Assembly (NCBI GenBank): GCA_026193675.1
Contig: JAPHSO010000331.1
Coordinates: 1-5,205, forward strand
Length of the DNA stretch: 5,205 nucleotides
DNA from: Gammaproteobacteria bacterium
Lineage (GTDB): Bacteria > Pseudomonadota > Gammaproteobacteria > Thiohalomonadales > Thiohalomonadaceae
Reading direction: 5' to 3'
Position numbers and translations under genes: made by a program
Shown here: positions 1 through 5,205 of the stretch, in pieces
Layout: each line of letters starts with the position of its first letter
Numbering within the stretch: the first letter of the stretch is position 1
Notes under the pieces: generated by a model
Databases searched by the model: none
Told to the model about the DNA's origin: nothing
What the model saw: only the letters and a program-made list of their open reading frames with translations

Positions 1-976
1 CCATGTCTGAGTTGTTCTGCCATGCGGGTGGAATCAGCAGACGCATCGCGCGGAAGATATCGACACCACCGGCGATGAGCGCCTCAAGCATGTTATCGAG
101 ACTGGATGAGTCAGAGCCCTCCATTGAGACCCACGGACGAATATCGTCCATGTTGGCGATCTTGTCGGTGGCAAAGGTGTAGGCACGGGCACGCGCCCAG
201 TTGCGGTTACCACGAACAGTATTGATCTCACCATTGTGTGCCAGATAGCGGAAAGGCTGCGCCAGACGCCACTGTGGCAGTGTATTGGTCGCAAAGCGCT
301 GATGGAAGACACAGATGGCCGACTCCATCCGCTCATCGTTCAGATCAGGGTAGAAAACCGGCAGGAACTCCGGCATCACCATCCCTTTATAGGAGATGAC
401 ATTGGCCGAGAAGGTGGGCATATAGAACTCTTTATCACCTGCGGCCTCAATCGCCTTCTCCGAACGGCGGCGCACCACATAGAGATGACGCTCGAAATCA
501 ACCGCATCCATTCCGGCAGGACGATTAACGAAGATGTGCTCAATCTGTGGCTGGCTCTCTTTGGCCGCTGCACCACAGGCACTATTGTCGGTGGGAACTA
601 CGCGCCATCCGGCGAGCTCCAGACCTTCGGCAATCAGCTCTTTCTCAACGGTAGCGCGAGCACTATTGGCCGCATTGTCATTCTGGTCGAGAAAGACCAC
701 ACCCACACCGAAACCTTCAGTCAGCTCGATACCCTGCTCAGCAGCAACGGTGGTGAGGAATCCATCGGGCTTTTTCATCAAAAGACCACAACCATCACCA
801 CTCTTACCGTCGGCCGCAATCGCGCCACGGTGAGTCATACGATTTAGCGCCTCAATAGCGGTTGAAACGAGCCAGTGGCTAGGATTGCCATCCATATGGG
901 AGATCAGTCCGAAGCCGCAGTTATCGCGCTCAAACTCTGGATGGTAAAGGGCAGGTCTATTCTCTTTATTACTCAT
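1..976 (-). CDS. gltB: Glutamate synthase large (alpha) subunit, N-terminal 325 residues; 3' end outside window
   Basis: Large subunit of glutamate synthase (GOGAT), which transfers the amide nitrogen of glutamine to 2-oxoglutarate to give two glutamates, working with the small subunit GltD. What is seen is the class II glutamine amidotransferase domain. Cys20, in FERDNCGFGLISH, matches the N-terminal nucleophile that becomes residue 1 after removal of a short propeptide. Further motifs are MTHRGAIAADGKSGDGCG near residues 47-64, HQRFATNTLPQW (225-236), HNGEINT (247-253) and GSDSSSLDNMLE (287-298), all very close to E. coli GltB as I recall it. The family is about 1,500 residues long, so roughly four fifths, including the FMN synthase domain and the Fe-S cluster region, lies beyond the window. 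The ATG at 976 is chosen because it gives a short propeptide; an ATG four bases upstream reads only Met-Asn-Glu-stop. No clear Shine-Dalgarno sequence precedes the start. A promoter lies about 70 bp upstream. Confidence 0.96.
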   Translation of the reverse strand, partial: MSNKENRPALYHPEFERDNCGFGLISHMDGNPSHWLVSTAIEALNRMTHRGAIAADGKSGDGCGLLMKKPDGFLTTVAAEQGIELTEGFGVGVVFLDQNDNAANSARATVEKELIAEGLELAGWRVVPTDNSACGAAAKESQPQIEHIFVNRPAGMDAVDFERHLYVVRRRSEKAIEAAGDKEFYMPTFSANVISYKGMVMPEFLPVFYPDLNDERMESAICVFHQRFATNTLPQWRLAQPFRYLAHNGEINTVRGNRNWARARAYTFATDKIANMDDIRPWVSMEGSDSSSLDNMLEALIAGGVDIFRAMRLLIPPAWQNNSDM

Positions 977-986
977 TCATTGACTA

Positions 987-1007
987 CCGTTGGGTAACGG
1001 GAACCGT
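987..1007 (-). promoter_or_regulatory. Two mutually exclusive short hairpins in the gltB leader
   Basis: On the minus-strand transcript, ACGG-TTC-CCGT (1007-997) and CCGTT-ACCC-AACGG (1000-987) can each fold but share the CCGT segment (1000-997), so only one can form at a time. The second hairpin ends ten bases before the gltB start codon, in the region where a ribosome would bind. The stems are only 4 and 5 bp, so this may be chance. A regulatory role is inference. Confidence 0.25.
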
Positions 1008-1047
1008 GCAAACGACTTGCTGCGAAGCACAGGCAAAATGGCCGAGC

Positions 1048-1075
1048 ATTATACTCTCGTTTGGATCTGATTCAA
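1048..1075 (-). promoter_or_regulatory. Sigma70-type promoter of gltB
   Basis: On the minus strand a perfect TATAAT -10 hexamer lies at 1053-1048 and a TTGAAT -35 hexamer (four of six consensus bases) at 1075-1070, with a 16-bp spacer. Transcription would start near 1041, leaving a 5' untranslated leader of about 65 bases before the gltB ATG. It is the only convincing promoter in the 202-bp gap between gltB and the gene upstream. The -35 element and most of the spacer lie inside a palindrome listed separately. The call rests on consensus matching alone. Confidence 0.7.
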
Positions 1076-1079
1076 ACGA
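1057..1079. promoter_or_regulatory. 23-bp near-perfect palindrome, candidate operator over the gltB promoter
   Basis: The outer arms TCGTTTG (1057-1063) and CAAACGA (1073-1079) are exact inverted complements. Inside them ATC (1065-1067) pairs with GAT (1069-1071) around the central base 1068. Only the 1064/1072 pair breaks symmetry, so 10 of 11 arm positions match. It covers the -35 hexamer and the upstream part of the spacer, the classic place for a repressor dimer to block RNA polymerase. No T-run follows on either strand, so a terminator role is unlikely. I cannot name the regulator; the sequence does not match a binding site that I recognise with confidence. Confidence 0.55.
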
Positions 1080-1114
1080 ATGGGGAGATAAACAGAAGAA
1101 TTTTGATCATTGAA

Positions 1115-1132
1115 GCTCCCCACAAGGGGAAC
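1115..1132 (-). terminator. Possible weak terminator hairpin after the coiled-coil genes
   Basis: On the minus strand GTTCCCC and GGGGAGC can pair around a TTGT loop, giving six Watson-Crick pairs and one G-T wobble, about 45 bases past the stop of the upstream gene. The following bases (TTCAATGATCAAAATTCTTC) are only mildly T-rich and have no clean U-tract, so it is at best an inefficient intrinsic terminator. No better candidate is seen in the 977-1178 gap, and read-through from the upstream genes into gltB is possible. Confidence 0.3.
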
Positions 1133-1178
1133 AGAGAGGGCTTAATGGCTGTAAAGGAGAGTCGGAGGCCGGCTCAGA

Positions 1179-1730
1179 TTAAGGCATAAAGGAGTTGAAG
1201 ACCCCCATAGGGCCCGATATCTCGTTCACATTGGAGCCCATCACATCAATACCCTTGGTAATATTACCAAAGCGCTGATTAATGACTGAGGTGTCGTAGC
1301 TCATTGCGGTCATCTCCTGATTAACCGTTCCCATGGTGCCGACCATTTCGCCTATGGACCTGTTCATCTGTGGCATCTGCTCTGACATAGAGAGTGCTGA
1401 GCTACTAATTACAGGCATCTGATTCATATGGGAATCAAACTGTTCCATTGTCCCTGTCAGATGGATCATATTACCGGAGACCGAGGCCACATCAGCACTG
1501 AGGTCTGTAATGAGATTAACGATCTCATTCATACGGATATAGAACTCCCACACATAGAGCACGTTAAAGACCCCTACTACCAACAAAAAGAAGGTGACAA
1601 GCTTCACCAGTAGATTTGTTCTACGCATATGGTATCGACGCTCACCACGATGACGCTCAATATCAACTTCAAGCTTGCCCAGAGTATTGGTTAGCTGAAT
1701 ATTCAGGAGGTGTTGGTGCTTCTGATTCAT
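1179..1730 (-). CDS. Single-pass membrane protein with periplasmic methionine-rich coiled coil (downstream paralogue, 183 aa)
   Basis: I do not recognise a named family. The order is: a charged N-terminus of about 40 residues rich in His, Arg and Gln (RHRGERRYHMRR near 27-37); one transmembrane helix at about 41-61; then about 120 residues to the end. Basic residues before the helix predict N-in, C-out topology. From residue 67 to 182, hydrophobic residues keep 3/4 spacing (70, 74, 77, 81, 84, 88, 91, 95, 98, 102, 105, then 108, 112, 115 and on to 182), mostly Met, Ile and Val. The protein has 17 Met and no Cys. After the membrane helix there are 15 Met but only 4 Leu. Pro106 sits at a register break. 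The C-terminus is NSFMP. A good Shine-Dalgarno sequence, GGAGAG, lies five bases before the ATG, 19 bp after the upstream paralogue stops. A structural or scaffold role, or metal or redox chemistry by methionines, is possible but unproven. Confidence 0.85.
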   Translation of the reverse strand: MNQKHQHLLNIQLTNTLGKLEVDIERHRGERRYHMRRTNLLVKLVTFFLLVVGVFNVLYVWEFYIRMNEIVNLITDLSADVASVSGNMIHLTGTMEQFDSHMNQMPVISSSALSMSEQMPQMNRSIGEMVGTMGTVNQEMTAMSYDTSVINQRFGNITKGIDVMGSNVNEISGPMGVFNSFMP

Positions 1731-1735
1731 GTCGT

Positions 1736-1741
1736 CTCTCC
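1736..1741 (-). promoter_or_regulatory. Ribosome binding site of the downstream coiled-coil gene
   Basis: GGAGAG on the minus strand, five bases before the ATG at 1730. It lies in the 19-bp gap between the paralogues and supports this start over other in-frame choices. Confidence 0.7.
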
Positions 1742-1749
1742 GCTATCTC

Positions 1750-2337
1750 TTATGGCATCGGGAACATGTTATTCATGCTCCGGGCTGGGGTCGCCATACG
1801 ATTCACCTCATGGTTCATCCGATAGATCTCCATATCCATTCTCTCGGTCGTCTGTGCCATGAGATCGGCCTGTTGACGCAAAACCGTCACCTCTCTCCCC
1901 ATCGCTGCGGTCTCAGACTGCATCTGCTGTACCTGCTGGGTCATCTGTAGCATCTCACTATCGATAGTCTGCATCACCGGACCGATGGTATTCATCTTGG
2001 AGGCATTGGTCTCCATATGGCTCATCAGTGCATCCACACGCACCATCTGCCTGCGAACCTCATCAAAAGAGTTATCCATTCCAGAAACTGCCAAGCCGAT
2101 CTGTTCAACCTGGGTCACCATTGTGATCAGTATAATGAAGATAGAGATACCGATCAGTGCCAGAAAAATCATACCCGCACGAATACTATTTTTAATGCGA
2201 TCGCCCTGAAGGCCCTGGATGGTCATATGTGAACGCATAACCCGATCAAAATGACGGATCGCATCTTTCAGCTCTTCGTAGCTTACTTCATCACTTATCT
2301 CTTGAAGATCTTTATCCGGTGAAGACTGTTCAGACAT
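1750..2337 (-). CDS. Single-pass membrane protein with periplasmic methionine-rich coiled coil (upstream paralogue, 195 aa)
   Basis: No named family is recognised. The N-terminal 50 residues are acidic and then basic and probably cytoplasmic. One transmembrane helix lies at about 54-74 after RIKNSIRAG, which predicts N-in, C-out topology. The rest is a predicted long coiled coil. Positions 132, 139, 146, 160, 167, 174, 181 and 188 are all Met at exact 7-residue spacing (153 in the series is Leu). A second series 3 or 4 residues away carries Met108, 115, 122, 129 and then Val136, Thr143, Val150, Ala157, Thr164, Ile171 and Val178. There are 23 Met (about 12 percent), no Cys and no Trp. Pro120 lies beside a register break. 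The C-terminus is MNNMFPMP. It aligns without gaps to the next gene (residue n+10 against n) across the coil, so the two look like a tandem duplication. An AGAGAG Shine-Dalgarno-like stretch precedes the ATG. Function unknown. Confidence 0.86.
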   Translation of the reverse strand: MSEQSSPDKDLQEISDEVSYEELKDAIRHFDRVMRSHMTIQGLQGDRIKNSIRAGMIFLALIGISIFIILITMVTQVEQIGLAVSGMDNSFDEVRRQMVRVDALMSHMETNASKMNTIGPVMQTIDSEMLQMTQQVQQMQSETAAMGREVTVLRQQADLMAQTTERMDMEIYRMNHEVNRMATPARSMNNMFPMP

Positions 2338-2338
2338 A

Positions 2339-2398
2339 CTATCTCTCTGTAAAATTCAGCTTTATATGGTAACGATAGACAGCTAAAAGGTATAGCAT
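2339..2398 (-). CDS. Possible 19-residue leader peptide or small protein, coupled to the coiled-coil gene
   Basis: ATG at 2398 opens a frame encoding MLYLLAVYRYHIKLNFTER, ending with TAG at 2341-2339. That stop is one base before the ATG of the 195-residue coiled-coil protein. A strong Shine-Dalgarno sequence, GAGGAG, five bases upstream, overlaps the TGA stop of the methyltransferase (TGAGGAGCGATAATG). Stop-to-start chaining on both sides is typical of translational coupling. The peptide has a short hydrophobic start (LYLLAVY) and a basic, aromatic middle; it is too short to classify. The GAGGAG site is better than the one directly before the coiled-coil gene, so ribosomes may load here first. 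Chance occurrence of a 19-codon frame is quite possible; the arrangement, not the peptide, is the evidence. Confidence 0.4.
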   Translation of the reverse strand: MLYLLAVYRYHIKLNFTER

Positions 2399-2403
2399 TA
2401 TCG

Positions 2404-2409
2404 CTCCTC
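2404..2409 (-). promoter_or_regulatory. Strong Shine-Dalgarno sequence before the 19-codon frame
   Basis: GAGGAG on the minus strand, five bases before the ATG at 2398, with its first two bases inside the methyltransferase TGA stop. It is one of the best ribosome-binding sequences in the window, yet the only reading frame it serves is the 19-codon one; the next gene starts about 67 bases further on. This is the main argument that the small frame is translated. Confidence 0.5.
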
Positions 2410-2998
2410 AGGCACTTTTCATACTGTCACGTTGAGCTATTAACACAGAGTGATTACGATTGCCTTGATCTAGATCACCCAGACGCCCTTCATCACGAAA
2501 ATAGCGCACACGCAGATGAGGAAACAGTCGTAGCAACTCATTTTCCTCCAACAGGTAATCTGGGTTGGCCGGCCCCTCCTCTGAAGCCTTATCGACAACC
2601 CAGGTCTGATAAAAGAGCAGCCCATTGGGGCGCAGCGCCCTCTCGATTTGTGAACAGAGTGAGCGCTCAAGAAAATTACCTACAAAGATCAGATCAAATC
2701 GATCTTCCGGTAGTGACACAAGCTGGAGGTCACGCACTTCAGCAGTAAGCTTTATACCCTGAGACTTAGCCTCCTCTTGAAGCCGATTAATGGCCACTGG
2801 AGAGAGATCCCAGGCTGTAACTGATAGGCCGAGGCGTGCCAGATAGAGCGCATTGGCACCGAGACCACATGCGAGATCAAGCACATAGCCGGCTCGAGGT
2901 ATTAAATGTTTATTTTCAACCAGAAGCGTCGAAGGACTGTTATCTAAACCACTCGGATCGGCATAACGGGCATCCCATTTCTGCTGCAGGCCGGCCAA
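2408..2998 (-). CDS. Class I SAM-dependent methyltransferase, substrate unknown
   Basis: A 196-residue Rossmann-fold methyltransferase, probably cytoplasmic. Motif I is VLDLACGLGANA (39-50), the glycine-rich SAM-binding loop. WDLSP (63-67) carries the acidic residue that binds the SAM ribose. EVRDLQ (87-92) supplies the Asp usually placed near the adenine. FDLIFVGNFL (101-110) is motif IV at the end of strand 4. RPNGLLFYQTW (123-133) is the usual strand-5 region. Overall it resembles small TehB-like or generic methyltransferase-domain proteins, but nothing seen fixes the substrate. The only possible upstream limit is the trkH stop, because the codon before is TAG in the same frame; the TTG at 2998 is therefore the likely start, and the LQQKWDARYAD that follows looks like a natural N-terminus for such proteins. 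No good Shine-Dalgarno sequence is visible, which suggests translation depends on ribosomes finishing trkH. Confidence 0.9.
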   Translation of the reverse strand: MAGLQQKWDARYADPSGLDNSPSTLLVENKHLIPRAGYVLDLACGLGANALYLARLGLSVTAWDLSPVAINRLQEEAKSQGIKLTAEVRDLQLVSLPEDRFDLIFVGNFLERSLCSQIERALRPNGLLFYQTWVVDKASEEGPANPDYLLEENELLRLFPHLRVRYFRDEGRLGDLDQGNRNHSVLIAQRDSMKSA

Positions 2999-4453
2999 CT
3001 ACTTGCGCCAGAACGCTGGGGTCAACAGCACCAGCAGAGTAAAGATCTCCAAACGCCCAAGTAGCATGGCAAAGCAGAGAACCCACTTGGCCACATCTCC
3101 TACATTGGCGTAGTGAGCGCTCACATCCCCCAGACCCGGTCCCAGATTATTGAGACTTGCAGCAATTGCAGAGAATGCGGTCACCTGGTCGATTCCCGTC
3201 ATCATCAGCACCAACATCATGATGGCAAAGATCGCCACGTAGGTGGCAAAAAATCCCCACACCGAATTGATCACCCGCTCTTTCACCGGCTTTCCACCGA
3301 TCTTGATTGGGAAGATGGCATTGGGATGGATCAGCTTGGAGATCTCACGAGCCCCCTGCTTGAGAAGCAGCAGAAAACGGATCACCTTCATCCCTCCTCC
3401 AGTAGAGCCTGCACAACCACCAATAAAGCTCGCGAACAGCAACATCACCGGCAACAGAGCTGGCCAGTGGTTATAGTTAACTGTGGTAAAGCCGGTGGTG
3501 GTGCCTATCGAGACCGCCTGGAAAATGCCATGTCGTACCGCCTCATCCCAGGAGAGGAAAAAATCGGTGTAGATCAGGTAAAGCACCGTCACCGCACCAA
3601 TGATGAGAAAGACCTTAAGATAGGTGAGAAACTCTTCATCAAGACGGTAAGATTCGAGGCTCACTCGACGCCAGGCAAGATAGTGGAGTGCGAAGTTGGC
3701 ACCTGCCAGTAGCATAAAGATGGTCGCAACCACCTCCACCATCGGCTGATCGACGTAGTATCCAAGACTCGCATCGTGGGTCGAGAAACCACCAATGGCA
3801 ACGGTCGAGAAGCTATGACTAATCGCATCAAAGATATCCATACCTGCCAACCAGTAACTGATGGCACAGAGCACCGTCAATCCCAGATAGATATACCAAA
3901 GCGCCTTTGCAGTCTCGGTAATCCGTGGCGTCAATTTGCTATCCTTCATCGGCCCAGGGGTCTCGGCACGATAAAGCTGCATCCCACCAATCCCAAGCAT
4001 CGGCAGGATGGCAACAGCCAGCACGATAATACCCATCCCACCCAGCCACTGGAGTTGCTGGCGATAGTAGAGGATCGAAACGGGCAGACCGTCGATGTGG
4101 GGAAAAACCGTCGCGCCGGTTGTGGTCAATCCTGAAACTGATTCAAACACCGCATCGGTGATCGACAATGGCTGGATAATATCAAGATAGAAGGGGAGCG
4201 CTCCAAAAAGACCTAGAACCGTCCAGAACAGGACGACGATCAAAAAGCCATCTCTGAGTCGGAGATCCTCCTTGCGATTATGAACGGGAAACCAGGCGAT
4301 GAGGCCGGTAAAAAAGGTCAATGCCAGAGTGATAATAAATGGCGACTGGTTACCATCACCCCCTATCAATGAAACCAGAAGTGGTGGCAACATGGTGGTG
4401 CTGAAGAGCATCAGCAGGATACCGATGACGCGCTGTATGACGGCTATCTGCAT
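2999..4453 (-). CDS. trkH: Trk potassium uptake channel subunit TrkH
   Basis: Integral inner-membrane potassium channel subunit of the Trk system, gated by TrkA. Its 484 residues match the usual length of about 480. The protein is hydrophobic throughout and shows four pore-loop repeats, each with its filter glycine: TTTGATV (110-116), STVAIGGFS (216-224), SIGTTTGFTT (315-324) and LNNLGPGLG (434-442). GGCAGSTGGGMK (345-356) is the flexible intramembrane loop that gates the channel in TrkH structures. The C-terminus ends FWRK, a normal end for the family. The ATG at 4453 is nine bases after the trkA stop; no clear Shine-Dalgarno sequence precedes it (the gap is AT-rich), so translation is probably coupled to trkA. 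The stop TAG abuts the TTG start of the methyltransferase in the same frame. Confidence 0.97.
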   Translation of the reverse strand: MQIAVIQRVIGILLMLFSTTMLPPLLVSLIGGDGNQSPFIITLALTFFTGLIAWFPVHNRKEDLRLRDGFLIVVLFWTVLGLFGALPFYLDIIQPLSITDAVFESVSGLTTTGATVFPHIDGLPVSILYYRQQLQWLGGMGIIVLAVAILPMLGIGGMQLYRAETPGPMKDSKLTPRITETAKALWYIYLGLTVLCAISYWLAGMDIFDAISHSFSTVAIGGFSTHDASLGYYVDQPMVEVVATIFMLLAGANFALHYLAWRRVSLESYRLDEEFLTYLKVFLIIGAVTVLYLIYTDFFLSWDEAVRHGIFQAVSIGTTTGFTTVNYNHWPALLPVMLLFASFIGGCAGSTGGGMKVIRFLLLLKQGAREISKLIHPNAIFPIKIGGKPVKERVINSVWGFFATYVAIFAIMMLVLMMTGIDQVTAFSAIAASLNNLGPGLGDVSAHYANVGDVAKWVLCFAMLLGRLEIFTLLVLLTPAFWRK

Positions 4454-4462
4454 CGTATTAAA

Positions 4463-5205
4463 TTAAACGAAAGTGATGCCGACCTGGAACAGCTCTTCCA
4501 CCTTGGGCACCGCTTTTTTATCAACCAGAAACAGGATCAGGTGATCTTCTGCCTGAACGACCGTATCGTGGTGAGGCACAATCACCTCTTCACCCCTGAC
4601 GATGGTGCCGATGGTGGTCCCCTCCGGCAGCGCTATCTCCTCAATCATGCGACCAACAACCTTCGATGAATTTTTATCGCCGTGAGCCACCGCCTCTATC
4701 GCCTCAGCCGCACCCCGGCGTAGAGAGTGCACATTAACCACATCGCCTCTACGAACATGAGCCAGTAGGCTACCAATGGTCGCCTGTTGCGGAGAGATTG
4801 CAATATCGATCTCACTACTCTCAATAAGATCCACATAGGCGGCACGGTTGATCAGCGCCATCACCTTACGCGCGCCCAACCGTTTTGCCAGCATAGCCGA
4901 AAGGATATTTGCCTCATCATCGTTGGTCAGTGCACAGAAGATGTGTGTACTATCAATATTCTCTTCAAGCAGCAGCTCCTCATCAGCCGCATTTCCCTGT
5001 AGAACGATGGTATTTTCCAACTCTTCAGAGAGCAATTTGGTATTTTTCGGGTTTTTGTCGATCAGTTTGACCTGATAGCTCTTCTCTAGTGTCTTGGCCA
5101 ACCGTCGCCCAATATTGCCCCCACCGGCAATAATAATCCGTTTTACGGTTCTCTCTTTGGTACGTAGTTCACTCATCATCTTGCGGATATCTTCCACCGC
5201 AGCAA
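4463..5205 (-). CDS. trkA: Trk potassium uptake regulator TrkA, C-terminal half; 5' end outside window
   Basis: Cytoplasmic peripheral regulator of Trk, which forms a ring under TrkH and controls it through NAD/NADH and ATP binding. The 246 codons seen correspond to the second of the two RCK units of a protein of about 458 residues. Counting from the GTG at 5197, IIIAGGGNIGRRLA (21-34) is the Rossmann dinucleotide loop. KLIDKNPKN (44-52) holds the acidic residue at the end of strand 2, and QGNAADEELL (67-76) and ALTNDDEANILSAMLAKRLGA (89-109) complete RCK-N. About 155-244 is the RCK-C (TrkA-C) domain, with SSKVVGRMIEEIALPEGTTIG and DHLILFLVDK. The GTG at 5197 is not the true start: the frame is open to the window edge, and the preceding linker belongs between the two RCK units. 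trkH follows after nine bases, so the two subunits are in one operon. Confidence 0.96.
   Translation of the reverse strand, partial: AAVEDIRKMMSELRTKERTVKRIIIAGGGNIGRRLAKTLEKSYQVKLIDKNPKNTKLLSEELENTIVLQGNAADEELLLEENIDSTHIFCALTNDDEANILSAMLAKRLGARKVMALINRAAYVDLIESSEIDIAISPQQATIGSLLAHVRRGDVVNVHSLRRGAAEAIEAVAHGDKNSSKVVGRMIEEIALPEGTTIGTIVRGEEVIVPHHDTVVQAEDHLILFLVDKKAVPKVEELFQVGITFV

Noticed and set aside
236..847. 203-residue open frame on the plus strand
   Set aside because: It lies wholly opposite gltB, whose reading frame has clear conserved motifs. The plus-strand translation has no domain-like pattern and no upstream signals.
1101..1114. TTGAT half-site resembling an FNR/ANR box upstream of gltB
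   Set aside because: The second half does not match (TTGATCATTGAAG lacks a proper ATCAA arm at the right spacing).
2389..2394. TGCTATACC as an extended -10 promoter for the coiled-coil genes
   Set aside because: Only four of six -10 bases match and no -35-like hexamer lies at 16-18 bp. It also falls inside the small reading frame.
3113..3712. 199-residue open frame on the plus strand
   Set aside because: It is antisense to the pore-loop region of trkH, is rich in His, Gln and Arg as expected from a reversed membrane-protein gene, and has no recognisable motif.
4848..5075. Plus-strand frame with a run of serines that looks like a low-complexity protein
   Set aside because: The serine run is the complement of the Glu/Leu-rich codons of trkA (EELLLEE). 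It is a shadow.
5195..5197. GTG as a start codon for a short 244-residue TrkA-like protein
   Set aside because: The frame stays open to the window edge, and the homologous part of TrkA is the second half of a two-RCK protein. Single-RCK proteins exist, but the partner TrkH favours full-length TrkA; the bases beyond 5205 would settle it.
1..5205. CRISPR arrays, insertion sequences, tRNA or rRNA genes, attachment sites
   Set aside because: Reading through both strands showed no spaced direct repeats, transposase motifs, terminal inverted repeats or RNA-gene signatures. The only repeated theme is at protein level, in the tandem coiled-coil genes.

Overview
The window reads as ordinary chromosomal DNA of a gammaproteobacterium with mid-range GC. 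The evidence is the close agreement of GltB, TrkA and TrkH with their enterobacterial counterparts; the species cannot be fixed from sequence alone. Two membrane coiled-coil genes of a type I do not recognise give it an accessory flavour. Every convincing gene lies on the minus strand, so transcription runs from the right edge to the left.

Layout in the direction of transcription: the C-terminal half of trkA (5205-4463, cut by the window edge); trkH (4453-2999); a class I SAM-dependent methyltransferase (2998-2408) that begins with TTG immediately after the trkH stop codon; a possible 19-codon reading frame with a strong Shine-Dalgarno sequence (2398-2339); two tandem paralogous genes for single-pass membrane proteins with methionine-rich coiled coils (2337-1750 and 1730-1179); a 202-bp intergenic region; and the first 325 codons of gltB (976-1, cut by the window edge). 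From trkA to the second coiled-coil gene no gap exceeds 70 bp and no strong terminator is visible, so these genes may form one transcription unit. gltB has its own sigma70-type promoter, whose -35 element and spacer lie in a near-perfect 23-bp palindrome.

Known roles: TrkA (NAD/NADH-binding cytoplasmic regulator) and TrkH (membrane channel subunit) form a low-affinity potassium uptake system. GltB is the large subunit of glutamate synthase, which makes glutamate from glutamine and 2-oxoglutarate; glutamate is the main counter-ion of cytoplasmic potassium in many bacteria. This makes the neighbourhood physiologically coherent but does not prove a functional link. The methyltransferase substrate is unknown.

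The most unusual content is the pair of coiled-coil proteins. Each has a short cytoplasmic N-terminus, one transmembrane helix and about 110 extracytoplasmic residues in which nearly all a/d heptad positions are Met, Ile or Val and Leu is rare. The two align without gaps over this stretch, share a local register break at equivalent positions, lack cysteine and end in related motifs finishing in Met-Pro. I do not recognise a named family and assign no function.
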